5,384 bases of DNA. Origin: Deltaproteobacteria bacterium (GTDB lineage: Bacteria; Desulfobacterota; Deferrimicrobia; Deferrimicrobiales; Deferrimicrobiaceae). Both the position numbers and the translations under genes were made by a program. Positions within the stretch are counted from its first letter, which is position 1; every line of letters begins with the position of its first letter. The notes under the pieces were generated by a model, which was not told where the DNA came from, made no database searches, and worked only from the letters and a program-made list of their open reading frames with translations. Below, one piece after another: positions 1-5,239 of this stretch. The DNA is taken from positions 1 to 5,384 of the forward strand of contig JAJZRM010000215.1 of the NCBI GenBank assembly GCA_021802685.1. The letters are read 5' to 3'.

Positions 1-63
1 TTTCGAATTATTCCGACGGGAGCGGGGGATATCCGTTCTCGGTCCAGGTGAAATAATCCCGAT
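1..63. other. left-edge stretch with no recognised gene
   Basis: No supported coding sequence begins or ends here. The stretch is slightly more AT-rich than the rest of the window, with two loosely similar pieces (ATTATTCCGACGGGA near 8-22 and ATAATCCCGATCGAA near 53-67). It is probably the spacer downstream of the minus-strand sigma-factor unit. It could hold control sequence for a gene beyond the left edge, but no promoter is convincing. Confidence 0.4.
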
Positions 64-111
64 CGAAGTTTCCCGGAGGGGGCCGGCAACGGGGCTCCCT
101 CCGGGAATTCG
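64..111 (-). terminator. strong GC-rich hairpin, probable terminator of the sigma-factor unit
   Basis: An exact 11-base inverted repeat is visible: TTCCCGGAGGG at 70-80 and CCCTCCGGGAA at 97-107. The stem extends inward by about four pairs (81-84 with 93-96, one of them G-U), leaving an eight-base loop. It extends outward by CGAA/TTCG (64-67 with 108-111) across a two-base bulge. It lies about 20 bases past the stop of the Cys-rich minus-strand ORF, where a terminator is expected. No clear T tract follows on the minus strand, so it may be a weak or Rho-assisted terminator, or an mRNA-stabilising hairpin. Confidence 0.55.
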
Positions 112-131
112 GGTTGGATGAACTCGCGGCC

Positions 132-260
132 TTACTTCTTCTGCTCCTTCGTCGCCTTCGTCTTCCCGGCCTCGGGATTCTCCGTCTTGGGGTCCGACTT
201 GCCTGTCTTTCCCGGCAGGACGCACCCGCACCCGCACCCGCACTCCTTCTTGTCGGCCAC
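132..260 (-). CDS. 42-residue Cys-rich small protein, possible metal-binding peptide
   Basis: This short ORF encodes 42 residues: MADKKE, then CGCGCGC with cysteines at 7, 9, 11 and 13, then a hydrophilic tail rich in Lys, Glu, Thr and Pro. It has no membrane segment or signal peptide, so it should be cytoplasmic. The GTG start at 260-258 is chosen because an AGGAGG sits at 274-269, eight bases upstream, and this Shine-Dalgarno overlaps the stop codon of the sigma-factor gene. An in-frame GTG at 269-267 overlaps the Shine-Dalgarno itself and is less likely. Only five bases separate the two genes, so translation is probably coupled. I do not recognise the family. Four closely spaced thiols suggest metal (Zn, Cu, Cd, As) or thiol-redox chemistry, for instance as a small metallothionein-like ligand or a partner of the sigma factor. 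The Cys motif is encoded by a hexamer repeat, so a chance ORF is not excluded, but the ribosome binding site argues for translation. Confidence 0.6.
   Translation of the reverse strand: MADKKECGCGCGCVLPGKTGKSDPKTENPEAGKTKATKEQKK
221..243. repeat. tandem hexamer repeat encoding the CGCGCGC motif
   Basis: The plus strand reads CGCACC three times and then CGCAC, almost four units of a six-base repeat. On the minus strand this is a run of TGCGGG units encoding alternating Cys and Gly in the 42-residue ORF. Gain or loss of a unit keeps the reading frame and changes the number of cysteines by one. Confidence 0.8.
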
Positions 261-265
261 TCGCC

Positions 266-919
266 TCACCTCCTTCCTTTCGCCGTAACGGCCGCCCGCG
301 CGCGGCGGCATCCGCAGATGCACCTTTTTTCGAAATCGCGGGGCAGGCGGTACTCCTGCAACGTCTTTTCCGCCATCCTCGCGATCCGTTCCTGGAGCTT
401 CTTTTTCCCGTCGTGGAGCCGTTTCCGGACCGTCCCTTCCTTGATCCCGAGGAAGCGCGCGGCCTCCGCCGTCGGGACGTCGTCCAGGTAACACAGAAGG
501 ACCGGGAAACGGAGCGTGTCGGAGAGCGCCGAAAGGATTTTCCGAACCTCCTCCCCGAACGCGTCCCGTTCCTTCCGTTCATCGGAATACTCGACGCTGT
601 CGGGATCCGGATCCGCGCGGAGGTCTCCCGCCTCCTCCAGTGGGGCGTGGCGCGCCTGTTCCCTTCGCATCGCAAGGGCCTTGTTCCTTGCGATCTTCCG
701 GAGCCATCCCGGGAACGCGTCCGCCGACCGGAGGTTTTTCAGCGCGCCGAACGCCGCGATGAACGTCTCCTGGGCCGCGTCCTCGGCGGCAGCCGGGTCC
801 CGGACGATCTGCAGGGCGGCGGCGTAGACGAGGTATCGATATTTCCGGACGATCTCACCGAAAGCGCCGGTGTTTCCCTGCGCGGCTTCCCTGAGAAGAT
901 CTTTTTCCCGTGTCGGCAT
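266..919 (-). CDS. ECF-type RNA polymerase sigma factor with C-terminal CxCxC tail
   Basis: This 217-residue protein is a sigma-70 family group IV (extracytoplasmic function) factor that would direct RNA polymerase to a small set of promoters. Region 2 spans about residues 18-85 and includes the core-binding and -10 element helix around AAAEDAAQETFIAAF (43-57) and GWLRKIARNKAL. Region 4 spans about 127-178 with the helix-turn-helix TAEAARFLGIKEGTVRKRL. An acidic linker rich in Asp and Glu (about 95-120) joins them. ECF factors usually end soon after region 4; this one continues about 38 residues and carries Cys200, Cys202 and Cys204 followed by a basic end. CorE-type (ECF44) sigma factors use a C-terminal Cys-rich domain to sense copper or cadmium, so metal or thiol sensing by this tail is a reasonable inference, though homology to CorE is not shown. 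The ATG at 919 has AGGAGG at 936-931, eleven bases upstream. No anti-sigma gene is adjacent; the next gene is the 42-residue Cys-rich ORF. Confidence 0.9.
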   Translation of the reverse strand: MPTREKDLLREAAQGNTGAFGEIVRKYRYLVYAAALQIVRDPAAAEDAAQETFIAAFGALKNLRSADAFPGWLRKIARNKALAMRREQARHAPLEEAGDLRADPDPDSVEYSDERKERDAFGEEVRKILSALSDTLRFPVLLCYLDDVPTAEAARFLGIKEGTVRKRLHDGKKKLQERIARMAEKTLQEYRLPRDFEKRCICGCRRARAAVTAKGRR

Positions 920-933
920 CCGTTTCCGTTCCT

Positions 934-972
934 CCTGTAATAGGGATGGCGGCCGGCCGGAAATGTTACAGG
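934..972. repeat. inverted repeat CCTGTAA/TTACAGG in the divergent intergenic region
   Basis: Perfect 7-base arms, CCTGTAA at 934-940 and TTACAGG at 966-972, are separated by 25 bases. Equivalent ends lie 32 bases apart, about three DNA turns, and the interval contains the palindrome GGCCGGCC (951-958). The right-hand arm overlaps the candidate -35 of the sigma promoter, and the left-hand arm overlaps the sigma gene's Shine-Dalgarno. It could be a binding site for a dimeric regulator. In a longer minus-strand transcript it could be a hairpin masking the ribosome binding site. Seven-base arms can also arise by chance. Confidence 0.4.
944..970 (-). promoter_or_regulatory. candidate ECF-type promoter of the sigma-factor gene
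   Basis: Read on the minus strand, TGTAAC (970-965) is followed after 16 bases by CATCC (948-944). This resembles the -35 (AAC-containing) and -10 (CGTC/CATC-like) pair used by many ECF sigma factors, which often drive their own genes. Transcription would begin near 937, just before the Shine-Dalgarno at 936-931, leaving a leader of about 18 bases. The match is short and the assignment is inference. Confidence 0.3.
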
Positions 973-997
973 AAAATCGCTTCCCGTGGTATTTAAT

Positions 998-1013
998 ATT
1001 AGAATGTTCTAAT
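998..1013. promoter_or_regulatory. probable ArsR operator palindrome
   Basis: ATTAGAATGTTCTAAT is a perfect inverted repeat with 7-base arms (998-1004 and 1007-1013) around a TG centre. It lies in an AT-rich patch of an otherwise GC-rich window and ends 18 bases before the arsR start codon. ArsR/SmtB repressors bind short AT-rich palindromes over their own promoters, so autoregulation is the natural reading. A TAGAAT hexamer (1000-1005) inside it could be a -10 element; no good -35 is evident about 17 bases upstream. A TATATA at 1016-1021 is another possible -10 but sits very close to the start codon. Confidence 0.7.
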
Positions 1014-1031
1014 CATATATAGGGGGAAGCC

Positions 1032-1391
1032 ATGGACTCCGATCTTGCATACGAACGGGCGGAGCTGATCAAGGCCTTCGCGCACCCGACACGGCTTCAA
1101 ATCCTCGAGGAGCTGCGCAAGGGGACCCGGTGCGTGACGGACATGGAGGAGATCCTCCCCGCAACCCAGGTCAACATCTCGCAGCACCTGACGGTCCTTC
1201 GGAACGCGAAGCTCGTGGATTTCGCCCAGGATGGAGCGTTGCGGTGCTACTACGTGAGCCGGCCGAAGCTGGTCGAAGGGGTGCTCGATCTCCTGTCGGC
1301 GGACCATCCCGTCGTACGGAAGACGAGGGAGCAGATCGACCGGGAAAAGGCCAGGGGCGGGAAAGAGAGGATGGCGGTCCGTGGCGGATGA
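1032..1391 (+). CDS. ArsR/SmtB-family winged-helix transcriptional repressor
   Basis: This 119-residue protein has the ArsR fold. It opens with the family signature KAFAHPTRLQILEEL (about 14-28). The recognition helix-turn-helix is TQVNISQHLTVLRNAKLV (45-62), and the beta wing is FAQDGALRCYYVSRPKLVEGVLDLL (64-88). Family members are dimeric DNA-binding repressors released by metals, thiol oxidation or persulfides. The classic arsenic motif ELCVCDL is replaced by TRCVTDM, leaving one cysteine (Cys34) there and a second in the wing (Cys72). It is therefore not a canonical three-Cys arsenite sensor, and the inducer cannot be assigned; a thiol- or sulfur-responsive role is possible. The ATG follows an AGGGGGAAG Shine-Dalgarno, and the 16-base palindrome lies just upstream. 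It is the first gene of the plus-strand operon, diverges from the sigma-factor gene, and its 3' end overlaps the phosphorylase gene by 11 bases. Confidence 0.92.
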   Translation: MDSDLAYERAELIKAFAHPTRLQILEELRKGTRCVTDMEEILPATQVNISQHLTVLRNAKLVDFAQDGALRCYYVSRPKLVEGVLDLLSADHPVVRKTREQIDREKARGGKERMAVRGG

Positions 1392-2196
1392 CACCCGGAT
1401 TCCTCTTCTGGAACACGAGCCTTCGGAATCGCCGGTATTCACGGCGGTAAACCTGCTGGAGGCGGCGCGGATCCGCAAGGGGTTGCCCAAGGTTGCCGTT
1501 CCGGCCGGATGCCTTATGGACTTCGACGGGGAACTTGTCCAACACCTCGTCGAGACGGGAAAGGCTGCCGAGGATTCGGCCTGGCCCTGCTTCCATACGC
1601 GCCTCTTCAGGTGGCGGGAAGGGGGCGTCGAGCACGGTGTGATCGGCGGCACGATCGGAGCACCGTTTGCCGTCCTGGTCGCCGAGGAACTGTTCGCTCT
1701 CGGATGCCGCGCCCTTGTGAGCGTCTCTTCCGCGGGGCTTGTGGCCGAACGTCTCACCCCGCCCTTTTTTCTGCTGATCGACAGGGCGTTGCGCGACGAG
1801 GGGACGAGCTGCCATTACATGCCTCCCGGCCGGTATGCCGATGCCGATCCTTCGCTGGTCGCCGCGGTCCGGAGGCGTGCGAACGGGCTATCCGTCCCGG
1901 TGCATACCGGGTCGTCCTGGACCACGGATGCTCCCTTCCGGGAGACGGAGCGCCTCATCGTTACGAGGCGCCGCGAAGGGATCGTCTCCGTCGAAATGGA
2001 GGCGGCAGCGCTTCTTAGCCTCGGAAAGTCCCTCGGCAAGCCGGTCGTGTGCATTGCCCACGTGACGAATACGATGGCGACGCGAACGGAGGATTTCGAG
2101 AAGGGCGGAGACACGGGACTCGCGGATTCCCTTTCCGTGTGCGCCGCGGCCCTCGAAGCCGCCGTCGCATTCACCGGGGAGCACCGATCGCCATGA
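1381..2196 (+). CDS. nucleoside phosphorylase (PNP/UDP family)
   Basis: This 271-residue protein belongs to the PNP/uridine phosphorylase family, which uses phosphate to split nucleosides into a free base and sugar 1-phosphate. Family marks are the phosphate-loop region GGTIGAP (89-95), SVSSAGL (114-120), the segment SSWTTDAPFRET (178-189), and VSVEMEAAAL (202-211), where the Glu-Met-Glu cluster contacts the ribose. The length is typical and no signal peptide is seen, so it is cytoplasmic. The substrate (uridine, purine nucleoside or a 5'-modified nucleoside such as methylthioadenosine) cannot be read from the sequence. The GTG start at 1381 is preceded by AGAGG about ten bases upstream and overlaps the end of arsR, implying translational coupling. 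Its stop overlaps the next start as ATGA. Placement directly after an ArsR regulator and beside a SAM-dependent methyltransferase hints at SAM-derived or modified nucleosides, but this is inference. Confidence 0.88.
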   Translation: MADDTRIPLLEHEPSESPVFTAVNLLEAARIRKGLPKVAVPAGCLMDFDGELVQHLVETGKAAEDSAWPCFHTRLFRWREGGVEHGVIGGTIGAPFAVLVAEELFALGCRALVSVSSAGLVAERLTPPFFLLIDRALRDEGTSCHYMPPGRYADADPSLVAAVRRRANGLSVPVHTGSSWTTDAPFRETERLIVTRRREGIVSVEMEAAALLSLGKSLGKPVVCIAHVTNTMATRTEDFEKGGDTGLADSLSVCAAALEAAVAFTGEHRSP

Positions 2197-3017
2197 GCGG
2201 CGAGATCGGGATCCGTTTCGGCGCGTTCCTGGCCGTGTGCCTCCTCATGGCGGCCTGGGAGCGTGCCGCCGCCCGCCGGACGCTGCTCCTCTCCCGCGGT
2301 CTCCGATGGCCCGCGAATCTGGGGATCCTGGCACTCGATTCGGTGCTGGTCCGGCTGTTCTTTTCGGCCGCGCCCTATGCGCTGGCCCTGCGGGCCCAAG
2401 GCGCCGGATGGGGTCTCCTCAACGCCTATCCTTTTCCCGGCTGGTTGAAAGTCGCCCTGGGGGTGATCCTCCTCGACCTCGCCGTTTACCTTCAGCACGT
2501 GATGTTCCACGCGGTCCCCGTCTTCTGGCGGCTCCACATGATGCACCACGCGGACCTCGACTTCGACTTTACAACGGGAGGCCGCTTCCATCCCGCGGAG
2601 ATCCTGCTTTCGGCAGGGATCAAGATGGGCGCCATGGCGGCCCTGGGCGCTCCACCTCTTGCCTTCCTTCTCTTCGAGGTCCTTCTCAACGCCATCTCCA
2701 TGTTCAATCACGGGAACGTCAGCCTGCCTCCGGCTCTGGACCGGGTCCTCCGCTTCGCCGTCGTGACGCCGGACATGCACCGGGTACATCACTCCGTCGT
2801 TCCCGGAGAGACCAACAGCAACTTCGGATTCAACCTCCCGTGGTGGGACCGGATCCTCGGGACCTACCGGGACCGGCCGGCCGCCGGGCACGACGGGATG
2901 ACCATCGGCCTTGCCCGATTCCAGGAGGAGAGGCGGCAGACGCTCCCGTGGCTCCTTCTGCTTCCCTTCCGGGGCGGCGCGGGAAGGAAGACCAATACAG
3001 GAGAGGGAGGACGGTAA
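2193..3017 (+). CDS. membrane fatty acid hydroxylase/sterol desaturase family protein
   Basis: This 274-residue integral membrane protein belongs to the di-iron, O2-dependent hydroxylase superfamily that acts on sterols, fatty acids, carotenoids and other lipids. The histidine clusters are present: HxxxH (His102, His106), HxxHH (His115, 118, 119), single histidines at 133 and 173, and a final HxxHH (His196, 199, 200) in DMHRVHH. These make up the expected iron ligands. Hydrophobic segments lie at about 8-21, 42-66, 86-105 and 137-170, with the His clusters facing the cytoplasm in known members. The ATG at 2193 is chosen because it overlaps the phosphorylase stop (ATGA) and has GGGGAG about 11 bases upstream. 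Extending the frame upstream would overlap the phosphorylase coding region deeply. The substrate is unknown. The enzyme implies that oxygen is available at least at times. The C-terminus (about 255-274) is a basic, Gly-rich tail. Confidence 0.9.
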   Translation: MSGEIGIRFGAFLAVCLLMAAWERAAARRTLLLSRGLRWPANLGILALDSVLVRLFFSAAPYALALRAQGAGWGLLNAYPFPGWLKVALGVILLDLAVYLQHVMFHAVPVFWRLHMMHHADLDFDFTTGGRFHPAEILLSAGIKMGAMAALGAPPLAFLLFEVLLNAISMFNHGNVSLPPALDRVLRFAVVTPDMHRVHHSVVPGETNSNFGFNLPWWDRILGTYRDRPAAGHDGMTIGLARFQEERRQTLPWLLLLPFRGGAGRKTNTGEGGR

Positions 3018-3019
3018 CG

Positions 3020-3340
3020 GTGAAACTCGCATTGGTGATTTCCCAGACGAACCCGGAACTCGTGTTCAACGCCTTCCGGCTGGCGAACTTCAGCCGGAAA
3101 GAGGGTGACGAAGCGAAGGTGTTTCTTTTGGCCGAAGGGGTGGAGATGGACCGGATCGAGGACCCGAAATTCGACGCCCGCGGCCAGGCGGAAAGTTTTC
3201 TATCCGCCGGCGGGGAGATCCTGGCGTGCGGGACGTGCCTGAAACTGCGGAACTCTTCCGGGTCGGAGCTGTGCCCGCTCTCCACGATGAAGGACCTCCA
3301 CACGTTGATCCGGGAGTCGGACCGCGTCGTGACGTTCTGA
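3020..3340 (+). CDS. DsrE-like (YchN/DsrE/F-type) sulfur-relay protein
   Basis: This 106-residue protein resembles the DsrE/DsrF-like family, small cytoplasmic proteins that often form hexamers or trimers and carry persulfide sulfur on a conserved cysteine. Visible features are the N-terminal beta strand and loop KLALVISQTNPE, a second strand AKVFLLAEGVEMDRI (32-46), then a Cys-rich loop ILACGTCLKLR (67-77) with Cys70 and Cys73, and Cys85 in SELCPLSTMKDL. Cys70 in the ACGTC loop is the likely sulfur-carrying residue by position; Cys73 and Cys85 could form alternative disulfides. The GTG start at 3020 follows GGGAGGA by about eight bases and lies two bases after the hydroxylase stop. The reading frame continues far upstream without a stop, but that extension lies in the hydroxylase gene and is rejected. 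A cysteine desulfurase later in the same operon would be a natural sulfur donor. Confidence 0.82.
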   Translation: MKLALVISQTNPELVFNAFRLANFSRKEGDEAKVFLLAEGVEMDRIEDPKFDARGQAESFLSAGGEILACGTCLKLRNSSGSELCPLSTMKDLHTLIRESDRVVTF

Positions 3341-3348
3341 AAAGGAGG
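3341..3348 (+). promoter_or_regulatory. Shine-Dalgarno fixing the methyltransferase GTG start
   Basis: AAAGGAGG lies directly after the DsrE-like stop codon and five bases before the GTG at 3354. It is a near-perfect match to the anti-Shine-Dalgarno sequence and supports the non-ATG start. Confidence 0.75.
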
Positions 3349-3353
3349 AGTTC

Positions 3354-3944
3354 GTGAAGGTCCGCGACAGCGGGATGCCCGAAGAGGAATGGTGGTCGAC
3401 CTTTTTCGATCCCGAGGGGATCCTTCGCGCCTTCGGGCTTGAGGGAGAGGCGGGAGACGTGGTGGAGTTCGGCTGCGGCTACGGAACTTTCACCCTTCCG
3501 GCGGCAAGGCTGGTTTCCGGAACCGTCCACGCCCTCGACATCGAGCCGGCGCTGGTCGAACTGGTGAAAGAACGATGCTCCCGGGAAGGGATCGACAATG
3601 TGCGGGCGCAGGTGCGCGATTTCGTGGCCGAGGGGACCGGACTCCCTCCCCATTCCGTATGTGTCGCCCTTCTTTTCAACATCCTTCATCACGAGGAACC
3701 GGTGGCCCTGATGGAGGAGGCGTTCCGCGCGCTGATTCCGGGAGGTCATCTCGCGGTGATCCACTGGAATTACGATCCGTCTACACCCCGCGGTCCCGCC
3801 CTGGAGATCCGGCCCCGGCCGGAGCAGTGCATCGAGTGGGGGAGGAAGGCGGGCTTTGCCTTCGACGAGCGGGAAAGGCTCGACCTGAAGCCGCACCATT
3901 ATGGTCTGCGATTTCACAAACCCGGGGGAGGGGAGAAGAAGTGA
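3354..3944 (+). CDS. class I SAM-dependent methyltransferase
   Basis: This 196-residue protein has the Rossmann-type methyltransferase core. Motif I is VVEFGCGYGTFTLPAA (36-51), which holds the SAM methionine part. The acidic ribose-binding residue is in ALDIE (60-64). LLFNILHHEEP (106-116) and PGGHLAVIHWNYD (129-141) are the later strands. The protein starts with EEEWWSTFFDPEGIL, a region that often caps the active site, and ends with a conserved-looking segment (RPRPEQCIEW, then KPHHYGLRFHKPGG). The acceptor substrate is not evident. Its cysteines (41, 75, 103, 159) do not form the pattern expected for ArsM arsenite methyltransferases, so an arsenic role is not supported. The GTG start is set by AAAGGAGG at 3341-3348. 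It sits 13 bases after the DsrE-like gene and before the transporter gene, so it probably acts in the same pathway. Confidence 0.88.
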   Translation: MKVRDSGMPEEEWWSTFFDPEGILRAFGLEGEAGDVVEFGCGYGTFTLPAARLVSGTVHALDIEPALVELVKERCSREGIDNVRAQVRDFVAEGTGLPPHSVCVALLFNILHHEEPVALMEEAFRALIPGGHLAVIHWNYDPSTPRGPALEIRPRPEQCIEWGRKAGFAFDERERLDLKPHHYGLRFHKPGGGEKK

Positions 3945-3978
3945 AGGAACTTCCCGATCGGTGAAGGAGATGACGGAG

Positions 3979-5229
3979 ATGATAAAAAAAACTAAAGTTG
4001 ATAACGAAACACCGGAGCCCGTCCTGGGGCTCCGTCAGAACCTTCCCCAGTTTTCGCTCCTGGTCCTGGTGAACGCCTTCGTCGGCGGGATGGTGGGGCT
4101 GGAGCGGTCGATCCTCCCCCTGATCGCCGAGCGGGAGTTCGGGCTGGTCTCCAAGAGCGCCATCCTCTCCTTCCTCGTCGGATTCGGCCTCGTCAAGGCG
4201 ATGACCAACCTTGCGGCGGGACGGTTCTCCGACCGGGTGGGGCGGAAGGTCCTCCTCGTGGCGGGGTGGATCGTCGGGTTGCCGGTCCCCTTCCTCCTGA
4301 TGTGGGCTCCCTCCTGGGGGTGGGTCACTGTGGCGAACTTCCTGCTCGGGGTCAACCAGGGGCTCTGCTGGTCGACCACCGTGATTATGAAGATCGACCT
4401 CGTGGGACCCAAGCAGCGGGGACTTGCGATGGGGCTCAACGAGTTTTCCGGCTATCTCGCCGTCTCGATGTCCGCACTGGCTACGGGGTACATCGCAGCG
4501 GCCTACGGGTTGCGCCCCGCTCCCTTTTATCTGGGGATCGGGATCGCCGCGGCGGGTCTTTTCCTCTCGATCTTCTTCGTCCGGGAGACGCACGGACACG
4601 CCCTTCACGAAGCGGGAAAGCACGGCAGCGTGGCCGACGTTCCCTTCAAGGACATCTTCGCCCGGGCGAGCTGGCGGGATCGGAACCTCTTTTCCTGCAG
4701 CCAGGCGGGGATGGTGAACAACCTCAACGACGGGATGGCCTGGGGACTCTTCCCCCTGTATTTCGCCGCGGCGAACCTCTCCGTGGAGCGGATCGCCGTC
4801 TTGGCGGCCGCCTACCCGGCGGTGTGGGGAATCTGCCAGCTCGGTACGGGGGCGCTTTCCGACCACATCGGGCGCAAGTGGATGATCGCGGGGGGGATGT
4901 GGGTCCAGGCGTGCGGGATCGGCCTGATCGCGGCCACCCGGTCCTTCGCTCCCTGGTTCGGAGGAGCCGTGCTGCTGGGGGTCGGCACCGCGATGGTGTA
5001 CCCGACGCTTCTCGCGGCCATCGGCGATGTGGCGCACCCCTCCTGGCGTGCCTCCGCCGTGGGGGTTTACCGGTTGTGGCGTGATGCCGGCTATGCCTTC
5101 GGCGCGCTCCTTTCGGGGATCGTCGCGGACCTGCTGGGACTCGCCTGGGCCGTTGCGTTCGTGGGAGCGCTGACCTTCGCATCCGGCCTCGTCGTCGCTT
5201 TTCGAATGAACGAGACGTTGAAGAAATAA
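3979..5229 (+). CDS. MFS transporter, 12-helix type
   Basis: This 416-residue membrane protein is a major facilitator superfamily permease, a proton- or gradient-driven exporter or importer. Motif A appears between helices 2 and 3 as GRFSDRVGRK (81-90) and again in the second half as GALSDHIGRK (291-300), as expected for two six-helix bundles. A hydrophilic central loop at about 203-235 separates them. Hydrophobic helices fill most of the rest. The substrate is not readable; both drug-type and metabolite exporters look like this. The ATG at 3979 is preferred because AAGGAG (3964-3969) lies nine bases upstream. An in-frame GTG at 3961 and ATG at 3970 are alternatives with poorer ribosome binding sites, adding six and three residues. 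The first codons are A-rich with an A8 run, followed by a hairpin, unlike neighbouring genes. Thirty-four bases separate it from the methyltransferase and ten from the next gene. Confidence 0.9.
   Translation: MIKKTKVDNETPEPVLGLRQNLPQFSLLVLVNAFVGGMVGLERSILPLIAEREFGLVSKSAILSFLVGFGLVKAMTNLAAGRFSDRVGRKVLLVAGWIVGLPVPFLLMWAPSWGWVTVANFLLGVNQGLCWSTTVIMKIDLVGPKQRGLAMGLNEFSGYLAVSMSALATGYIAAAYGLRPAPFYLGIGIAAAGLFLSIFFVRETHGHALHEAGKHGSVADVPFKDIFARASWRDRNLFSCSQAGMVNNLNDGMAWGLFPLYFAAANLSVERIAVLAAAYPAVWGICQLGTGALSDHIGRKWMIAGGMWVQACGIGLIAATRSFAPWFGGAVLLGVGTAMVYPTLLAAIGDVAHPSWRASAVGVYRLWRDAGYAFGALLSGIVADLLGLAWAVAFVGALTFASGLVVAFRMNETLKK
4013..4034 (+). other. perfect stem-loop in the early MFS coding region
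   Basis: CGGAGCCC (4013-4020) and GGGCTCCG (4027-4034) form an 8-base perfect stem with a 6-base loop, at codons 12-19 of the MFS gene. It follows an A-rich, presumably unstructured start region. It may tune translation or mRNA processing between the methyltransferase and transporter genes, or it may be a coincidence of GC-rich codons. Confidence 0.4.
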
Positions 5230-5239
5230 GGGGGCAGGC

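Noticed and set aside
221..243. Hexamer repeat as a CRISPR or transposon end
   Set aside because: The units are only six bases, with no spacers and no associated genes. It is simply the codon repeat for Cys-Gly.
261..494. Longer N-terminal extension of the Cys-rich ORF (to 120 residues)
   Set aside because: The extension lies in the sigma-factor gene in another frame with Arg/Gly/Pro-rich content. The internal GTG at 260 has the AGGAGG at proper spacing.
413..940. Plus-strand open frame of 175 codons opposite the sigma factor
   Set aside because: Shadow of the sigma-factor gene: no family signature and no good ribosome binding site, and it runs against the clear ECF coding frame.
2237..3019. 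Upstream extension of the DsrE-like reading frame
   Set aside because: It lies wholly in the hydroxylase gene in another frame and gives an Arg/Pro-rich translation. The GTG at 3020 has a good ribosome binding site and starts the family-like domain.
1815..3032. Long minus-strand open frame (405 codons) opposite the phosphorylase and hydroxylase genes
   Set aside because: Low-complexity charged translation with no motifs. The plus strand holds two recognisable enzymes with intact active-site motifs.
3354..3944. Methyltransferase as an ArsM arsenite methyltransferase
   Set aside because: The ArsR neighbour prompts the idea, but the characteristic set of arsenic-binding cysteines is not seen and the protein is shorter than typical ArsM enzymes.
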